From Flaccisagitta enflata (taxonomy: Eukaryota; Chaetognatha; Sagittoidea; Aphragmophora): a stretch of 64,000 nt of DNA. Position numbers and translations under genes: made by a program. Below the pieces are notes generated by a model. It ran no database searches and was not told the DNA's origin. It was given only the letters and a program-made list of their open reading frames with translations. Position 1 is the stretch's first letter; each line of letters starts with the position of its first letter. Of the stretch, positions 1 through 10,999 are shown in pieces. The stretch covers positions 4,774,001 through 4,838,000 of the forward strand of contig OZ231127.1 of NCBI GenBank assembly GCA_965153355.1, given 5' to 3'.

Positions 1-2510
1 TCCCAGCAGTACCCCCTTCAATCTGGCAGTACCCCATCCAAACTTAGATTGAAGGCTTGAAAAACTGATTAAAAAGTTGGGGAACTATCTCAGCAGTACC
101 CCCTTCAATCTGGCAGTACCCCCTTCAAACAAGAGATTGAAGTCTTGAAAAACTGATTAAAAAGCTGGGGAACTATCCCAGCAGTACCCCCTTCAATCTG
201 GCAGTACCCCATATCAACATAAGAGGAGAGCTATAAAAACCAGAATACAAAGTTGGGGAACTATCCCAGCAGTACCCCCTTCAATCTGGCAGTACCCCCT
301 TCAAACACGAGATTGAAGGCTTGAAAAACTGAATATAAAGTTTGGGAACTATCCCAGCAGTACCCCCTTCAATCTGGCAGTGCCCCCTTCAAACACGAGA
401 TTGAAGTCTTAAAAAAGTGATTAAAAAGCTGGGGAACTATCCCAGCAGTACCCCCTTCAATCTGGCAGTAGCCCTTGTCAACATAAGAGTGGAGCTATAA
501 AAACCTGATTACAAAGTTGGGGAACTATCCCAGCAGTACCCCCTTCAATCTGGCAGTACCCCCTCCAAACTTTAGATTGAACTGATTAAAAACTGACTAA
601 AAAGTTGGGAAACTATCCCAGCAGTACCCCCTTCAATCTGGCAGTACCCCATCCAAACTTAGATTGAAGGCTTAAAAACTGATTAAAAAGTTGGAGAACT
701 ATCTCAGCAGTACCCCCTTCAATCTGGCAGTACCCCCTCCAAATTTTAGATTGAAGGCATGAAAAACTGATTAAAAAGTTGGGAAACTATCTCAGCAGTA
801 CCCCCTTCAATCTGGCAGTACCCCCTTCAAACACGAGATTGAAGGCTTGAACTGAATAAAAAGTTGGGGAACTATCCCAGTACCCCTTCAAACACGAGAT
901 TGGAAGATATTCAAAACACTGATTACCGTCTGGGGAACTATCCTTGATACCCCCTTGAATCTGGCAATGCCTTATCAACAAGAGTGGAGCCATAAAACCT
1001 GAATGAGAGTCAGGAACTATCCCAGCAGTACCCCTTCAATCTGGCAGTGCCACAGCAAACATGAATTGAAGTCTTAAAAGTGATTAAGCTGGAACTATCC
1101 CAGCAGTATTACTCAATCTAGCAGTGCCCCTTATCAACATGAAGTGGGCTAAAAACCTGATTACAAATTTGAGGAACTATCTAACAGTACCCCTTCAATC
1201 ACAACGATACCCCCTCCAAACTTTAGATTGAACTGATTAAAAACTGATTAAAAAGTTGAGAAACTATCCCAGCAGTACCCCATCAATCTGGCAGTACCCC
1301 ATCCAAACTTAGATTGAAGGCATGAAAAATATTAAAAAGTTGAGAACTATCTCATGGTACCCCTTCAATCTTAATAGTCTTTTATTCAAACAAGAGATTG
1401 AAGTCTTAAAAAACTGATTAAGCGAGAACTATCAGCAGTACCCTTCAATCTGGCAGTATCATATCAACATAAGAGGGCTATAAAGAAACCTGAATCTAGG
1501 ATTGAGAACTATCCCAGCAGTACCCCCTTCAATCTGTGTACCCCTTCAAACACGAGATTGAAAGGCTTAGCGAATAAAAGTTTGGGAACTATCATGGTTG
1601 CCTTCAGTAGCGTATAGCCTGTGTGAAGATTCTGAAGTCTTAAAACCTGATTACAAGCTGAGAACTATCTAGCAGTACACTGAATCTGTATTCCCTTAAC
1701 AACATAGAATGGGCTATAAAACCTGAATAGTCACAAGTTGGGAATGTCAGCGTACCCCCTCCATATCTGGCTGTACTCACTCCAAACAGCAGGGTGAACT
1801 GGTTGAAAACTGATTAAAAAGTTGAGGAACTATCTGAGCAGTACCCCCCTCAATCTGGAATTACCCCTTATCAACATAAGAGTGGAGCTATGAAAACTAA
1901 AAAAAAAGTTAGGCAACTGTCACATCAGTATCCCCTTCAATCTGTGCAATGCCCCCAGCAAACACAAAAATTAGAAGCAAAAAACCTGAATACAAAGTTG
2001 GGGAACTATCCTATCAGTATCCCCCTTCAATCTGGCTGTACCCCCTTCAAACATGAGATTGAAGTTTTAAAAAACTGGTTACAAAGCTGGGAACTATCCC
2101 AGCAGTACCCCTTTGAAATCTGGCAGTACCCTTTTCAACATGAGAATGGGAGCTATAAAAACCTGAATACAAAGTTGAGGAACTATCCCAACAGTACCCC
2201 CTTCAATCTGGCAGGTACCCCTCCAAACTTTAGATTGAAGGCTTGAAAACTGATTAAAAAGTTGAAACTATCCCCTTCAATGCCCTTTCATCTGAGTACC
2301 CCATCCAAGCAGATTGAAGCAAACTGATTAAAAATTTGAGACTATCCAGAAGATACCTTCAATCTGGCAGATACCCTTTCAAACAGATCAAGTCTTGTTT
2401 AATTAAATGAGAACTATTATCCAGCAGTACCCAGGATCTGGCATGCCCTTGTCAACATAGAGAGGCCATAAAAACCTGAATACAAACATAGAACTACTCC
2501 GAGGCCAGTA
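1..2510. repeat. ~88-bp satellite array
   Basis: Tandem units of about 88 bp (unit starts near 79, 168, 254, 342, 431 and 519) each carry GGAACTATCCCAGCAGTACC, then CTTCAATCTGGCAGTACCCC, then a segment ending in AAAAACTGATTAAAAAGTTG. Units are nearly regular in the first ~850 bp and become increasingly deleted and substituted towards 2500. Short open frames here (e.g. 1890-2246) are products of the repeat and not genes. Confidence 0.95.
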
Positions 2511-3419
2511 GAGATCATCGACACTAGCTAAAAATAATGCAGGTTGTCAAAAGTTTCGTTTCCTTAATGTCTTCTTATAGTTTAAACACCGTCACTGCTA
2601 AATGTTGTCGCCGTCATGCCATTTCCGTTTTGTTTCTACATTATGCAGCAGACTGTAAGACGTGCTCTTTGAAAATTGGTTCCCTCCCAGTCTCCATCTA
2701 CATATGTCACTGATATATGCTTCGCGTATTAACAAAGGATGTATGAGTGAATTGATTGATGAATGAATGAATTAGTGAATCAGTGAACAAGTGAATGAGT
2801 GAATGAATGAAAGAATGATATACTTGTACCATTTTTCCTTTTGGTAAGAAACAATTTGGTGATTAGATGGTGGTTTTTATCCTATTTTTAGTCAAGAAAT
2901 TTCTATGCATCACTGCCCCTGCCTAGCTACATCACAGCCCCTGCTTTACCATGTAAAGCTTCTGTCCACCCTCATAATTGCCCCTGCCCACACTCAAGCT
3001 AGTATCCTGCCTTGTAAAAAGCCTCATGAAAGGATTATGTCGAACAAAAAAAAACATGGCAAAGTGAGCTATCATAAGCGCCATTCATAGTAAGATAAGC
3101 GTTTCAGCTGACAGCCAACCAGCTGGGCAACCATGAACTGGCAACACCCCAAAGACGATTGCTATTGCATGCAGAAAAAAGCATTATTGCGGACTCGTTG
3201 TAAACAGGATTGAAACAAACGGACTGGGAAAGATGGTCGGTGGCGGAAAAAAGATTATGGTGATCAGGATGGTGAGAAGAATGGAGTATGAAAAGTCTGT
3301 CTCTCTTTTTCTTCACCTTTTCCTTTGTCTGTCAGTCAGTAGGTCGTGACAGTTTTTGACCATGATGTCGTCGATTGAAACCAACACCATAGAGGTGTGA
3401 CAGTCAAATTCGACAATCA
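2511..3419. other. Non-repetitive spacer
   Basis: No recognisable gene. A degenerate GAAT/GAATGA microsatellite lies at about 2743-2818. Short open frames lack homology-like features or codon structure. Confidence 0.6.
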
Positions 3420-3900
3420 CGGCTATAAGTTCTCCCAACTCTACCCAGACCCCTTCAATCTGGCAGGCATTCAAACCCCTGCAGATTGAAGAAACCGAAA
3501 AACTGAATAAAAAGTTGGGGAACTATCAGAGTACCTAACAATCTGTAGTGCCCCCTTCAAACATGAGGGTGAAGTCTTAAAGCCACTGATTACAAAGCTG
3601 AGGAACTATCTGGCAATGCACATGAATCTGGCAGTACCCTTATCAACATAAGAATGGGGCTATAAAGCCAAATTCAAAGTTGGGGAACTATCAACAGTAC
3701 CCCCTTCAATCTCAGTGCCCCTCAAGCAGCACAGATTGAAGGCTTTAAAAACTGATTAAAAAAATGAGGAACTATCAAAGCAGTACCCCCTTCAATCTGG
3801 CAGTACCCCCTTATCCCAACATAAAGTGGAATATAAAAACCTAAATACAAAGTTGAGGAACTATCCCAGCAATGCCCCCTTCAATCTGGCAGTGCCGCTA
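3420..3900. repeat. Second block of the 88-bp satellite
   Basis: Degenerate units of the same satellite as at 1-2510 (CCCCTTCAATCTGGCAG, GGGGAACTATC). A 0.9-kb unrelated segment separates this block from the main array. Confidence 0.85.
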
Positions 3901-4207
3901 ACAATGATATTAAAAAAGATTGTTCTAGACTATTTAAGAAGAATCGATCTCTGGTAATTTCTTAAGCGCGTTATAAACATAACCACTGACGTCATTTAAA
4001 TTTCTATGAATAATCGATCGGGCCGGCATATCGCAAATTTGGTTTTATTCTTCGTTTATCTTTGCTATATTGAGACATTTTGTTTTTCTTTCTTGTAAGT
4101 GGTTAATGGGAAAGAAATAAAAAAAATAGTGGTACAAAGTTCAGTATTCTGATTAGGACTGCACTTAGAAGATATATGCTCTTAATAGACTTGCATTGAG
4201 GACATAA

Positions 4208-4460
4208 ACAAGGCCGGATACACGGCAATACAGTCGCGGACGGTTGGGCAGGAGCTGTAATGCCACAACCGCTCGGAATTTAGAAATGTGACGGACAGAC
4301 GGACGGACGGACGGACGGACGGACGGACGGACGGACGGACGGACGGACGGACGGATGGAGTTGCGTGGATACGACCACAGATTTTCTTCATAATCATATT
4401 GAAACCGTTTTTGACCGACCGACATGGTAAGGTGTAGAGTCGCGTGTCCGCGACTAAAAA
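4208..4460 (+). mobile_element. ACGG-core modular element, type AGTCGCGGAC
   Basis: Complete copy. The head is ACAAGGCCGGATACACGGC. Subterminal word AGTCGCGGAC (4232-4241) is perfectly complementary to GTCCGCGACT (4446-4455), which is followed by TAAAAA. Between them lie a G-rich GTTGGGCAGG block and an (ACGG)n core. The 3' end also carries AGTCGCG just before its complement, so it can fold as a local hairpin. The family is non-autonomous with no coding capacity. A Helentron/HINE-like origin is inferred, not shown. Confidence 0.85.
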
Positions 4461-5200
4461 GGAGAAAGTGTTAGAGAAGAAAACTACTCTCTTTTAAAAC
4501 ACCGCTGAAATTGGGATCAATGATGGTATTTGATAAAGATATTGTTCGAGTTTTCTTGCTGTGCATTGTGCAATCAGCTTGAGTTTCTACCTATTTCTTG
4601 TATGTGTAGGTACAGTAGATCTCGTCTTGACTTGAGACAACGGGGGCATAATGCTTTTTAATAAGGAATAAAGCTAGGGGACTGATGTTTGGAATATAAA
4701 CTAAAAAACGAATGCTTAATTCCCCATGATGATGGTTTCCATGGAAACAAATTTCCATGTACAGTCAATTGACAACACACGATGGGTGTATATATCAGAC
4801 TGTTGGCTTTGATCCAACCTTTTGTAAATGTACAAAATATGTTATGCAGTAATTGATAGTTGAGATTACACCAGGCTGTAATCTTATAGATTGTTGAAAT
4901 GTTACAGCCGGCTGCAATTCTAACAAACCTATTTTGTTTATTACAGCCGGCTGTAATTTCAACCACACTTTATTGCATACAATATTTTGTTCATTTTCAA
5001 GAAATCAGATCAAAACTAACGGTGTGATATGTTCACCCATTGTGTTTTGCAATCAGTAAGACCATGAAGGTCGCCCATCAAGACAATGAAGTCTTGACGG
5101 AATCAGTAGGACTATAGAAATTAGAATTTGTTAAGTGAAGTGGTTTATTTTTTGTCTGGGAAAGAAAAAAAAAGAGTTTTATAGGGAATACTAAATGATA
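4461..5200. other. Unassigned AT-rich spacer with three palindromes
   Basis: No gene recognised. Three copies of a TTACAGCCGGCTGTAA-like palindrome lie at 4865-4882, 4902-4918 and 4941-4957 (see the separate entry). Confidence 0.5.
4865..4957. promoter_or_regulatory. Three phased TTACAGCCGGCTGTAA palindromes
   Basis: Three near-identical 16-18-bp palindromes are spaced 36-39 bp centre to centre. The third is perfect (TTACAGCCGGCTGTAA); the first has ACCAGG at its centre. Clustered dyads could be sites for a dimeric DNA-binding protein, or a short minisatellite. No adjacent promoter or gene is visible, so the regulatory reading is speculative. Confidence 0.3.
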
Positions 5201-5252
5201 ACCTAACCTTACCTAGCATAACCTAACCTTAACCTAGCCTAACCAAACCAAA
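5201..5252. repeat. Degenerate TTAGG-like (CCTAA) repeat
   Basis: ACCTAACCTTACCTAGC-like words repeat over about 50 bp, immediately beyond the 3' end of the minus-strand retroelement. This could be the element's 3' tail or a telomere-like insertion site. It is too short and degenerate to decide. Confidence 0.4.
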
Positions 5253-5282
5253 CTGAGTTAGCTTGTGCTTGATGCTGTAGTA

Positions 5283-7256
5283 CTATGAGTGATGTTTCTT
5301 GTCTTTGCACCTGGGATTGGTACAATCACTTTTGTGAGCATATTTATTAAGTAGTGATTTTTTCAACTGTCTTTTGAAAAGAGCTTTCTGATCTATTTTT
5401 CTTAAATCATTTATGGTATTATTCCAAAGTTTAGGGCCAATAGCACTGAAACTATTAGAGGCAGCTCTGGATTTGTAGTTGGGCACTTTTAGATCAAGGG
5501 TATTTGGAGCCTGGCCCCTAAGATTGTATTCACTAATGTACTGGGTGCTGCAAAGGTTCTGTATCTTTTTTGGTGCATGCTGGTAGAAGCAATCATGCAT
5601 AAGCAATAAGCACTGCTGCTCATAGAGGTCATTAAACTTTAGTAGTCCAAGTTGTTTCATTCTAGGTTCTGTGTGGGCAGAGAAGTAGGACTTAGTTATC
5701 GTTCTTATTGCTCTTTTTTGAATATTTATAATTCTTTTCTTATTTTGGGCACTGCATCCACCCCAAGCAGGCAATCCATAGAGCACATGTGGTTGAATGA
5801 ATGAGTGGTAAAGAATTTTTAATGTTGGTGGTGGGAGCAGATTTTTCTTTCGGTTTATCATGCTGTTACTTCGAGCTATCTTATTTGCTACATTAGTGCA
5901 ATGTTTTTCCCAGCTTAGAGTACTATCTATGGTTATTCCTAAGAATTGTGCTTTGTCATAGATACCAAGTTTTTCTCAGTCAAGGTAGATCTCAGGGAGC
6001 TTTTGATTTTTTGGTAGTGATTTTTTTCTAAAGATCACAGTTTTAGTTTTCTTAGGGTTAAGTTTCAATTGGTTTGCTTTGAAGTAGTCATTTATGCCTT
6101 CAAGTTCCTGATTAATAGTGGACAAAGCTTCAAAATTATTTCCTTGTATTAGCAGGTTGGTATCATCAGCAAAAGTGACACACTTTAGGTTTGAAGCAGA
6201 TGGTAGGTCATTTATATAAAGGAGGAAAAGAAGGGGCCCTAAGATACTGCCCTGTGGAACTCCTGTTGATGACAGTAATCTGGAGCTACTATGTCCGTTG
6301 AGATCAACATATTGAAAGCGATTACTAAGGTATGACTCAAACCAATTTAGAGCTGTTCCACGGATTCCATAATGATCGAGTTTCTCAAGTAAGATAGAGT
6401 GATTCAAGGTATCAAAGGGGTTACTAAGGTCACAAAAGACACCAATTGCGTAGTGACCTATTTCTATAGATTCCTCAATATTTTTTATGAAGTCTAGGGT
6501 TGCATGGGTAGTATTGTGACCTGTAAGAAATCCATATTGTGATTCAAAAAGAATTTCATATCGGACGAGGAACTCAAAAACCTTATTATAGATAAGGCGC
6601 TCTATGATTTTAGAAAATATTGGTAATAATGATATGGGTCTATAATTTTCATAGTGATGTTTATCTCCTTTGAGTTTGTATACAGGTACAACCCTGGCTA
6701 TCTTTCCATTCTCTGGAAAAATTCCAGTTTTCTGAGAGCTGTTAACTAAGTGTGCTAAGACTGGTGCCAAAATTTCTACATCACTTAGGATGATATTTTG
6801 TTTAAATCCAGCAGAGTCTTTACTAGTTTTGGGGGTAAACTTTTTACATACTTCTATTATATCATAATGGGTGACATCATTTAAGAGGAGTGAATGTGTA
6901 TTTTGTGCAGTGTGTTTGTGTAGGTAATGTGATGGGCCTTGGGTAGACTTGCCTACACTTGCGTTTGTCTGCGGTCCCACTTGAGCATAATTATTATTAA
7001 TATTTTGTGCATTTGTCAATGGGTCCTTAATGATGGCTCCCTGATAGTGAAACTCAGTGGTTATATCTTCTTTGTTGCTAAGTTTATTTGTAGCTTTTTT
7101 AATGATATTCCAGTGTTTTTTTATGTTACCTGAGCTTTCTGCTATCTGTCTGTTTATGTATTCCTTTTCTGCTTTACTAATTTTTGATACAATGGCATTT
7201 CTAAGCTTTTTATAATCTTCTCGCCTGTGTTTCTGCTTAGCTAATTTGTCTGCCAG
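5283..7256 (-). pseudogene. Reverse transcriptase domain of copy 1 (in-frame stop)
   Basis: One frame is open from 7256 to 5979 and, after a single TGA at 5976-5978, continues to the stop at 5283. Visible RT blocks in order: YRPISLLP with SKIIERL, QYGF, motif A FCDLSNPFDTLNH (the catalytic Asp is kept, but the usual KAFD reads NPFD), the GVPQGSILGPLLFLLYINDL block, FADDTNLL (motif C intact), LKLNPKKTK, then a thumb/C-terminal part with VLYGLPAWGG. The N-terminal part includes the basic EN-RT linker (REDYKKLRNAI). No CCHC knuckle is seen. The LSNPFD variant fits decay. A real initiator cannot be assigned because the RT is the C-terminal part of a longer ORF2. Confidence 0.85.
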
Positions 7257-7637
7257 CTAATTCTGTGTCTACAATACCACTTATCATGTGCTTTCCATCT
7301 TTTGAGAATATATGGTCAATAAGCGTAGCACTCCGCTTTTTAATTCTTGTTGGTCTTACTATTCTTGGTATGAACTTATGATTAGTGATAAGGTCGTAGT
7401 AGTTAGCAGTTGGTAGGTGATTCTCATATTTTAGCAGGTCCAGGTTGAAGTCGCCAGCTAGTATAACTTGACTATTTCTTTTGTCTGTTAGTGACAGGAA
7501 CTTTTCCAATTCAGAGATAAATCTATCAGAGTTTTGTCCATTAGGTTGTCTGTAAATAGCAGCTACAGTTAGATCTCTTTTGGAGCTTTCTTTTGGGGTT
7601 GAGACTACATTTGGAACAGTTATTCCGTCGGCGTTAT
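7237..7637 (-). pseudogene. Endonuclease C-terminal half, copy 1
   Basis: Apurinic-like endonuclease segment. The frame reads VAAIYRQPN, then LAGDFNLDLLKYE (the GDFN catalytic block), then RPTRI and ATLIDHIF, and stops at 7237-7239 after VDTELA. This is where an intact element would continue into the SDH-containing end of EN and the linker. The direct repeat AATTAGCT around 7241-7260 marks the probable deletion or frameshift point. Upstream it is cut by the inserted element at 7638. Confidence 0.8.
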
Positions 7638-9045
7638 TATGGCATTATCGTCCCAAATAGGGGAACGACGTATCAAAACTCCTAGTATGCAGCAGTTTCA
7701 AACGCCCAAAAACTATTTACATACAACAACGTCCTTTTGTGGTCAAATCCGGAGTTTCAAAACGCAGGCATAGTTGCCGTTTTGAAACCGCGTTTTTGGG
7801 GAGTATCAAAACTGCATAAAAAGGGGTTTGAAAACATGACAAAAATAACATTTCTTTTTCACTTTTAGCCAGTTTTTTCGAAATCGTTATTCCCATAAGC
7901 AATTTTTTTGCGGTTTTGAAACTGTAAAAAAGTTGCTTGTAATAACGTTTCATAAATTCAATTTCTTGCAGTTTCAAAACTGTAAAAAATAAGCTTTTTG
8001 TAACGTCCTTCAAAGTAATAAAACTTTGCACAAATTACACAAATTTACATAAAATACAATTGACACAAATTACAACATTACACAAATTACACAAATTTAC
8101 ATAAAATACAAGTGACATGGAGTCAAAATTCAACAACAATAGGACGGCAAGCATATTGGGAATTTTCTCCTCCTCCTCAACCTGCTCCTCCCCCCCTTTC
8201 CCCCAAGCTCTAGGCCCATATCTCAGCCTCGAGGCCCATATCTCAGCCAAGGTCAAAATCCTAGTCTCAAGGCCCAAATACCTGAGGCTGGAATTCTAGC
8301 CTCCTTGGGGCTGGAATTTGGGCCTTGAGGCTAGAATTTAAGCCTCACGTCCCAGGGATTGGGCCAAGGCTAGGATAAAAGCCTCAAGGCTGGAGACAGG
8401 CCTGAGGTCGGGGATGGGGATACGAAGGAGAAGAAGAAGGAGGAGGAGAAAATTCCCCATATGTATGAAAGCATAGGTCATCAACCCCCTTGAAGCCGCT
8501 GCCCAAAAGGATGTCTTTCAGATTCAGTTTCATGGAAAACCAAGAGTGGCGCGCGTATTAGCCAGTCAGTGAGGGCTAACGGGTCCTTCTTCCATTTTTT
8601 TCAGTTTGGGTAAAGTTAGGGAAATTTTTCCACCTAGCATATAACCATGTTTCAATTTTTAAATGCATTTTTTCTTAGTTTCAATACTTCAATTTTTTGC
8701 GTTTTCAAAACAGTAAAAAAGGTGATAAGATTACAAAGATATAGAGAATTTTTCCCTCGCTGGCTGTAACTTTAGGGCTGTTTTCAAGCGTTTTGAAACG
8801 CAAAACTCTCATGGTTTTAAAACCTTGGAATTGCAAAGTTTTGAAACGGCAACTATGCCTCAAAATTCGTTTCAAAAGTTGCGCATATTTGTGGTTTTGA
8901 AACGACAATATAAGATCGTTTTAAAACTGCATAAGAACGTCCGTTTCAAAACGGCTTTTTCAAGAATTTAGTGACAAAAATTCATAATTTTTGTTACAAT
9001 AATCCACTTTTTTGCATTTTTGAAACAATTTTTGGCGGTTCAATA
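7638..9045. mobile_element. 1.41-kb insertion in the EN domain, copy 1
   Basis: An AT-rich non-coding insertion flanked on both sides by CGTTAT (7632-7637 and 9046-9051), a likely 6-bp target duplication. Its outer thirds (about 7670-8010 and 8690-9040) hold many copies of the near-palindrome GTTTTGAAAC or its complement GTTTCAAAAC. Its middle (about 8110-8540) is a foldback with a GGCCTCAAGGC-type minisatellite and arms reading GGGAATTTTCTCCTC and its complement. The same insertion is in copy 2, so it predates the tandem duplication. Confidence 0.75.
8110..8545. repeat. Foldback with ~20-bp GGCCT minisatellite (family FB-B)
   Basis: Inverted arms (CATATTGGGAATTTTCTCC near 8151-8170 and GAAAATTCCCCATATG near 8447-8462) bracket repeats of the type GGGCCTTGAGGCTGGAATTT. 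A GCCGCTGCCCAAAAGG end follows. The same family recurs at 13360-13790, 42523-42956 and 62497-62907. Confidence 0.75.
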
Positions 9046-9593
9046 CGTTATAAAGGAACGCCACGGAATATCTCATTCGGAATCTGTATGACTAGACTTT
9101 CAAAATCTTGCTCTACAAACTCAATTTGTTCCAAAATCTTTGCCTTTGCCGAAATTGATTCACTAATAAATATACCAACACCACCCCCTTTCATTGTGGG
9201 GCGTCCTTTATGGAAAAATATATACCCGGGCATGATAGTTTTGAGTTCAGATTCGGTGTAGCCTGAATTTGATCTTTCAGTTATGTGTGTTTCAACTACA
9301 ATGATTATGTCAGGCTTGTTGTCGGGGGTTGAGATATTGCTAATGAATAACTTAAGTGATCTCAGTTTGGTCAGAATGTTTGCTATGTTTAATGATAGAA
9401 TGGTCAGGTTTTGGCTATTTCTGATTTCCCTATTTCTGATCATATCAACTAATCCTGATTTAGTGTAGTACAAGCTATCCTGAATGATACAGCTACTTGC
9501 CTCATTGTCATCGTTGTCATCTGAGAGCAGATTGCAAAAATTTTTCTGATCGTCAGCTAAGACATCGGGTATTGTTAGCTAATCTTCAGTCAT
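9046..9593 (-). pseudogene. Endonuclease N-terminal half, copy 1
   Basis: The frame includes LTILSLNIANILTKL (block with the conserved N), IIIVVETHI (catalytic E) and GGGVGIFIS, ending at a stop created by the downstream insertion. The ATG at 9591-9593 is followed by MTED and a TAG at 9579-9581. In copy 2 that codon is GAG, so this stop arose after or around the duplication. EN would nick the target DNA for target-primed reverse transcription. Confidence 0.8.
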
Positions 9594-9913
9594 TTACCAT
9601 AAAGTAAGCGTTGAGGCTAAAAAAAAAAGGAGTAAAAATGATAAAAGGCCTTAGGTCCAGGAAGTCCTCTTTGCCAGAAATCAACACTTTCTTAAATCTA
9701 AAGGCGACTCACTAAATATTTGAACTATTTGATTGCCTAGTATAGAAATTGGATACAAAGCTAGAAACGCCGATAAATGCCTGTGTTCAGTGGTGTTGTA
9801 GATGAGATAAGCATTGCCACGAATTTGTCGCCGAGGAGTGTGACGTCCGCGATTTGTTGCTGCGTGTTTGCTGCTCGTAATTTCGCTTGTAGTTCGTGGC
9901 CATGATTTTGTCT
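9594..9913. other. 5' region of the retroelement, uncharacterised
   Basis: No confident gene. This is presumably element 5' UTR plus flank. It is duplicated at 14843-15160. An open frame at 9681-9929 has no recognisable motif. Confidence 0.4.
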
Positions 9914-10075
9914 GGGAGTTAATCACCAAGTTCGTCGACGTGAATTCGTCGAAGTGAGTTTGTTGCCGTTACTGGGAGTTAATCACCAAGTTGGTCGACA
10001 TGAATTCGTCGACGTGAGTTTGTTGCCGTGACTTCGTCGCCGTAAATTCGTCGCTTTGGGTTCGTCGCCATGAGC
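9914..10075. repeat. 60-bp minisatellite, about 2.5 units
   Basis: GGGAGTTAATCACCAAGTT starts at 9914 and 9974 (period 60). Each unit carries GTCGACGTGAATTCGTCG-like words, followed by degenerate TTCGTCGCC repeats to about 10075. It abuts the 3' part of the discoidin-like exon and is copied at 15161-15322. Confidence 0.75.
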
Positions 10076-10362
10076 TGCCTGTATTCAGAACGCTGATACC
10101 CAAACATTTGAATTCTTTCAAAATCTTCTCGTCAACATCGCAGTACTTGGTCAGAGCCTTGTTGCGATAGCCAACATCTGATCTATCCTCACATAAGATG
10201 GTCCAGACGCCAAATCCTCCGCAATTCGCATCATTTGATCCCACAAATTGCCAAACTGACGGGGCTTTGTCTAGACAGCAACCTTGACGGGCACGGAACG
10301 AGACTCGGGCTGGGACGAAGGTTTTCCCAACGGGGAACTCATACCAAACAATAGAGGGCAGC
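10076..10362 (-). pseudogene. Discoidin-like domain exon B, copy 1
   Basis: A minus-strand exon following a good acceptor (TTTTTTGCCAG, AG at 10364-10363). The product reads VWYEFPVGKTFVPARVSF, then WQFVGSND, then WTILCEDRSD and KCLGISVL. This is the ordering seen in F5/8 type C (discoidin) galactose-binding-like domains of invertebrates (family knowledge; no search run). The frame runs on into the GTCGAC minisatellite to 9969, so its true 3' end is unclear. Joined to exon A it gives a continuous domain. A gene fragment is more likely than a full gene, because no signal peptide, start or end was found. Confidence 0.5.
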
Positions 10363-10404
10363 CTGGCAAAAAATATCACCATGCTTCATCAACATTTTTG
10401 AAAA

Positions 10405-10634
10405 ACAAGGCCGGATACACGGCTACCCCAGTCGCGTGCGGGTGGGCAGGGGCTGTATTTGAGAAGGTCACTTGATCATTTGGGCAGGAGCAGTGAGGCC
10501 AAAGACTGCAAAACCCCCCAAAAATTATAGTGTGACAGAAGGACCAACGGATGGATGGACCGACAGATGGACGGACGGACGGACGGACACACCGACAAAG
10601 CGGGTTGTAGAGTCGCGTAGCACGTGACTAAAAA
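10405..10634 (+). mobile_element. ACGG-core element in the discoidin-gene intron
   Basis: The head ACAAGGCCGGATACACGGC is followed by AGTCGCGTGC (5') and GCACGTGACT at the end (9 of 10 complementary), then TAAAAA. The core is ACGG-type. It lies between exons A and B. The duplicate at 15652-15896 has a different head. Confidence 0.8.
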
Positions 10635-10842
10635 ATTATATGCTTAATTGATCACCAAATATGAAATATATCAAAAAGATTTGATTTGGTTTAATTTGAA
10701 AGGGTGTTAAAGATGTTATTTTTACTCTTGTTAATTAAGAATAGTGTAAAAAACAAAAAGCCTGATGCTGACATACTTTCTAGCGCATGGCGTAATAATA
10801 TGCATAAGTTTAAACAGTCATGATATCGGGGTTTCATTTAGC

Positions 10843-10999
10843 CTTGTAGGATAAACTTTATCACCCAACCTGGCCCCATAATTGTGCCATGCGTTGTTGT
10901 GTCCGACGCTGAAGGCTTTGTCAGCAGTCCATGGAGCAGGATGATTGGACGTTGCTCGGGCGGTGCCACCTTGGATGTTGACCTCACAAATAGCAGGCA
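10843..10999 (-). pseudogene. Discoidin-like domain exon A, copy 1
   Basis: A 157-nt minus-strand exon after the acceptor TTGCTTCCTTACAG. It encodes ICEVNIQGG, then ATSNHPAPWTADKAF, then NNAWHNYGARLGDKVYP, resembling the N-terminal half of a discoidin domain. Joining its last two bases (AG) to exon B restores the frame (...VYPTRLPSIVWYEF...). The implied donor is GC (positions 10842-10841) rather than GT, in both duplicate copies. A possible upstream exon ends at a strong GTAAGG donor near 11207 with matching phase (...ITDL-MPAIC...), but its start is unclear. Confidence 0.5.

Larger units (their letters stand above)
5283..9593 (-). mobile_element. Degenerate non-LTR retrotransposon, copy 1
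   Basis: A minus-strand Jockey/CR1-like element with an endonuclease (EN) followed by a reverse transcriptase (RT). It reads from an ATG at 9591-9593 to a stop near 5283. It is dead: a TAG lies four codons after the ATG (9579-9581), a 1.4-kb insertion splits EN (7638-9045), the EN-RT linker is deleted or frameshifted near 7237-7259, and a TGA interrupts RT at 5976-5978. The clade is inferred from motif wording (YRPISLLP, GVPQGSILGPLLF, FADDTNL), not from a tree. Confidence 0.85.

Noticed and set aside
9048-9473. Plus-strand frames over the EN region (8971-9261 and 9283-9468)
   Set aside because: Antisense of recognisable endonuclease blocks.
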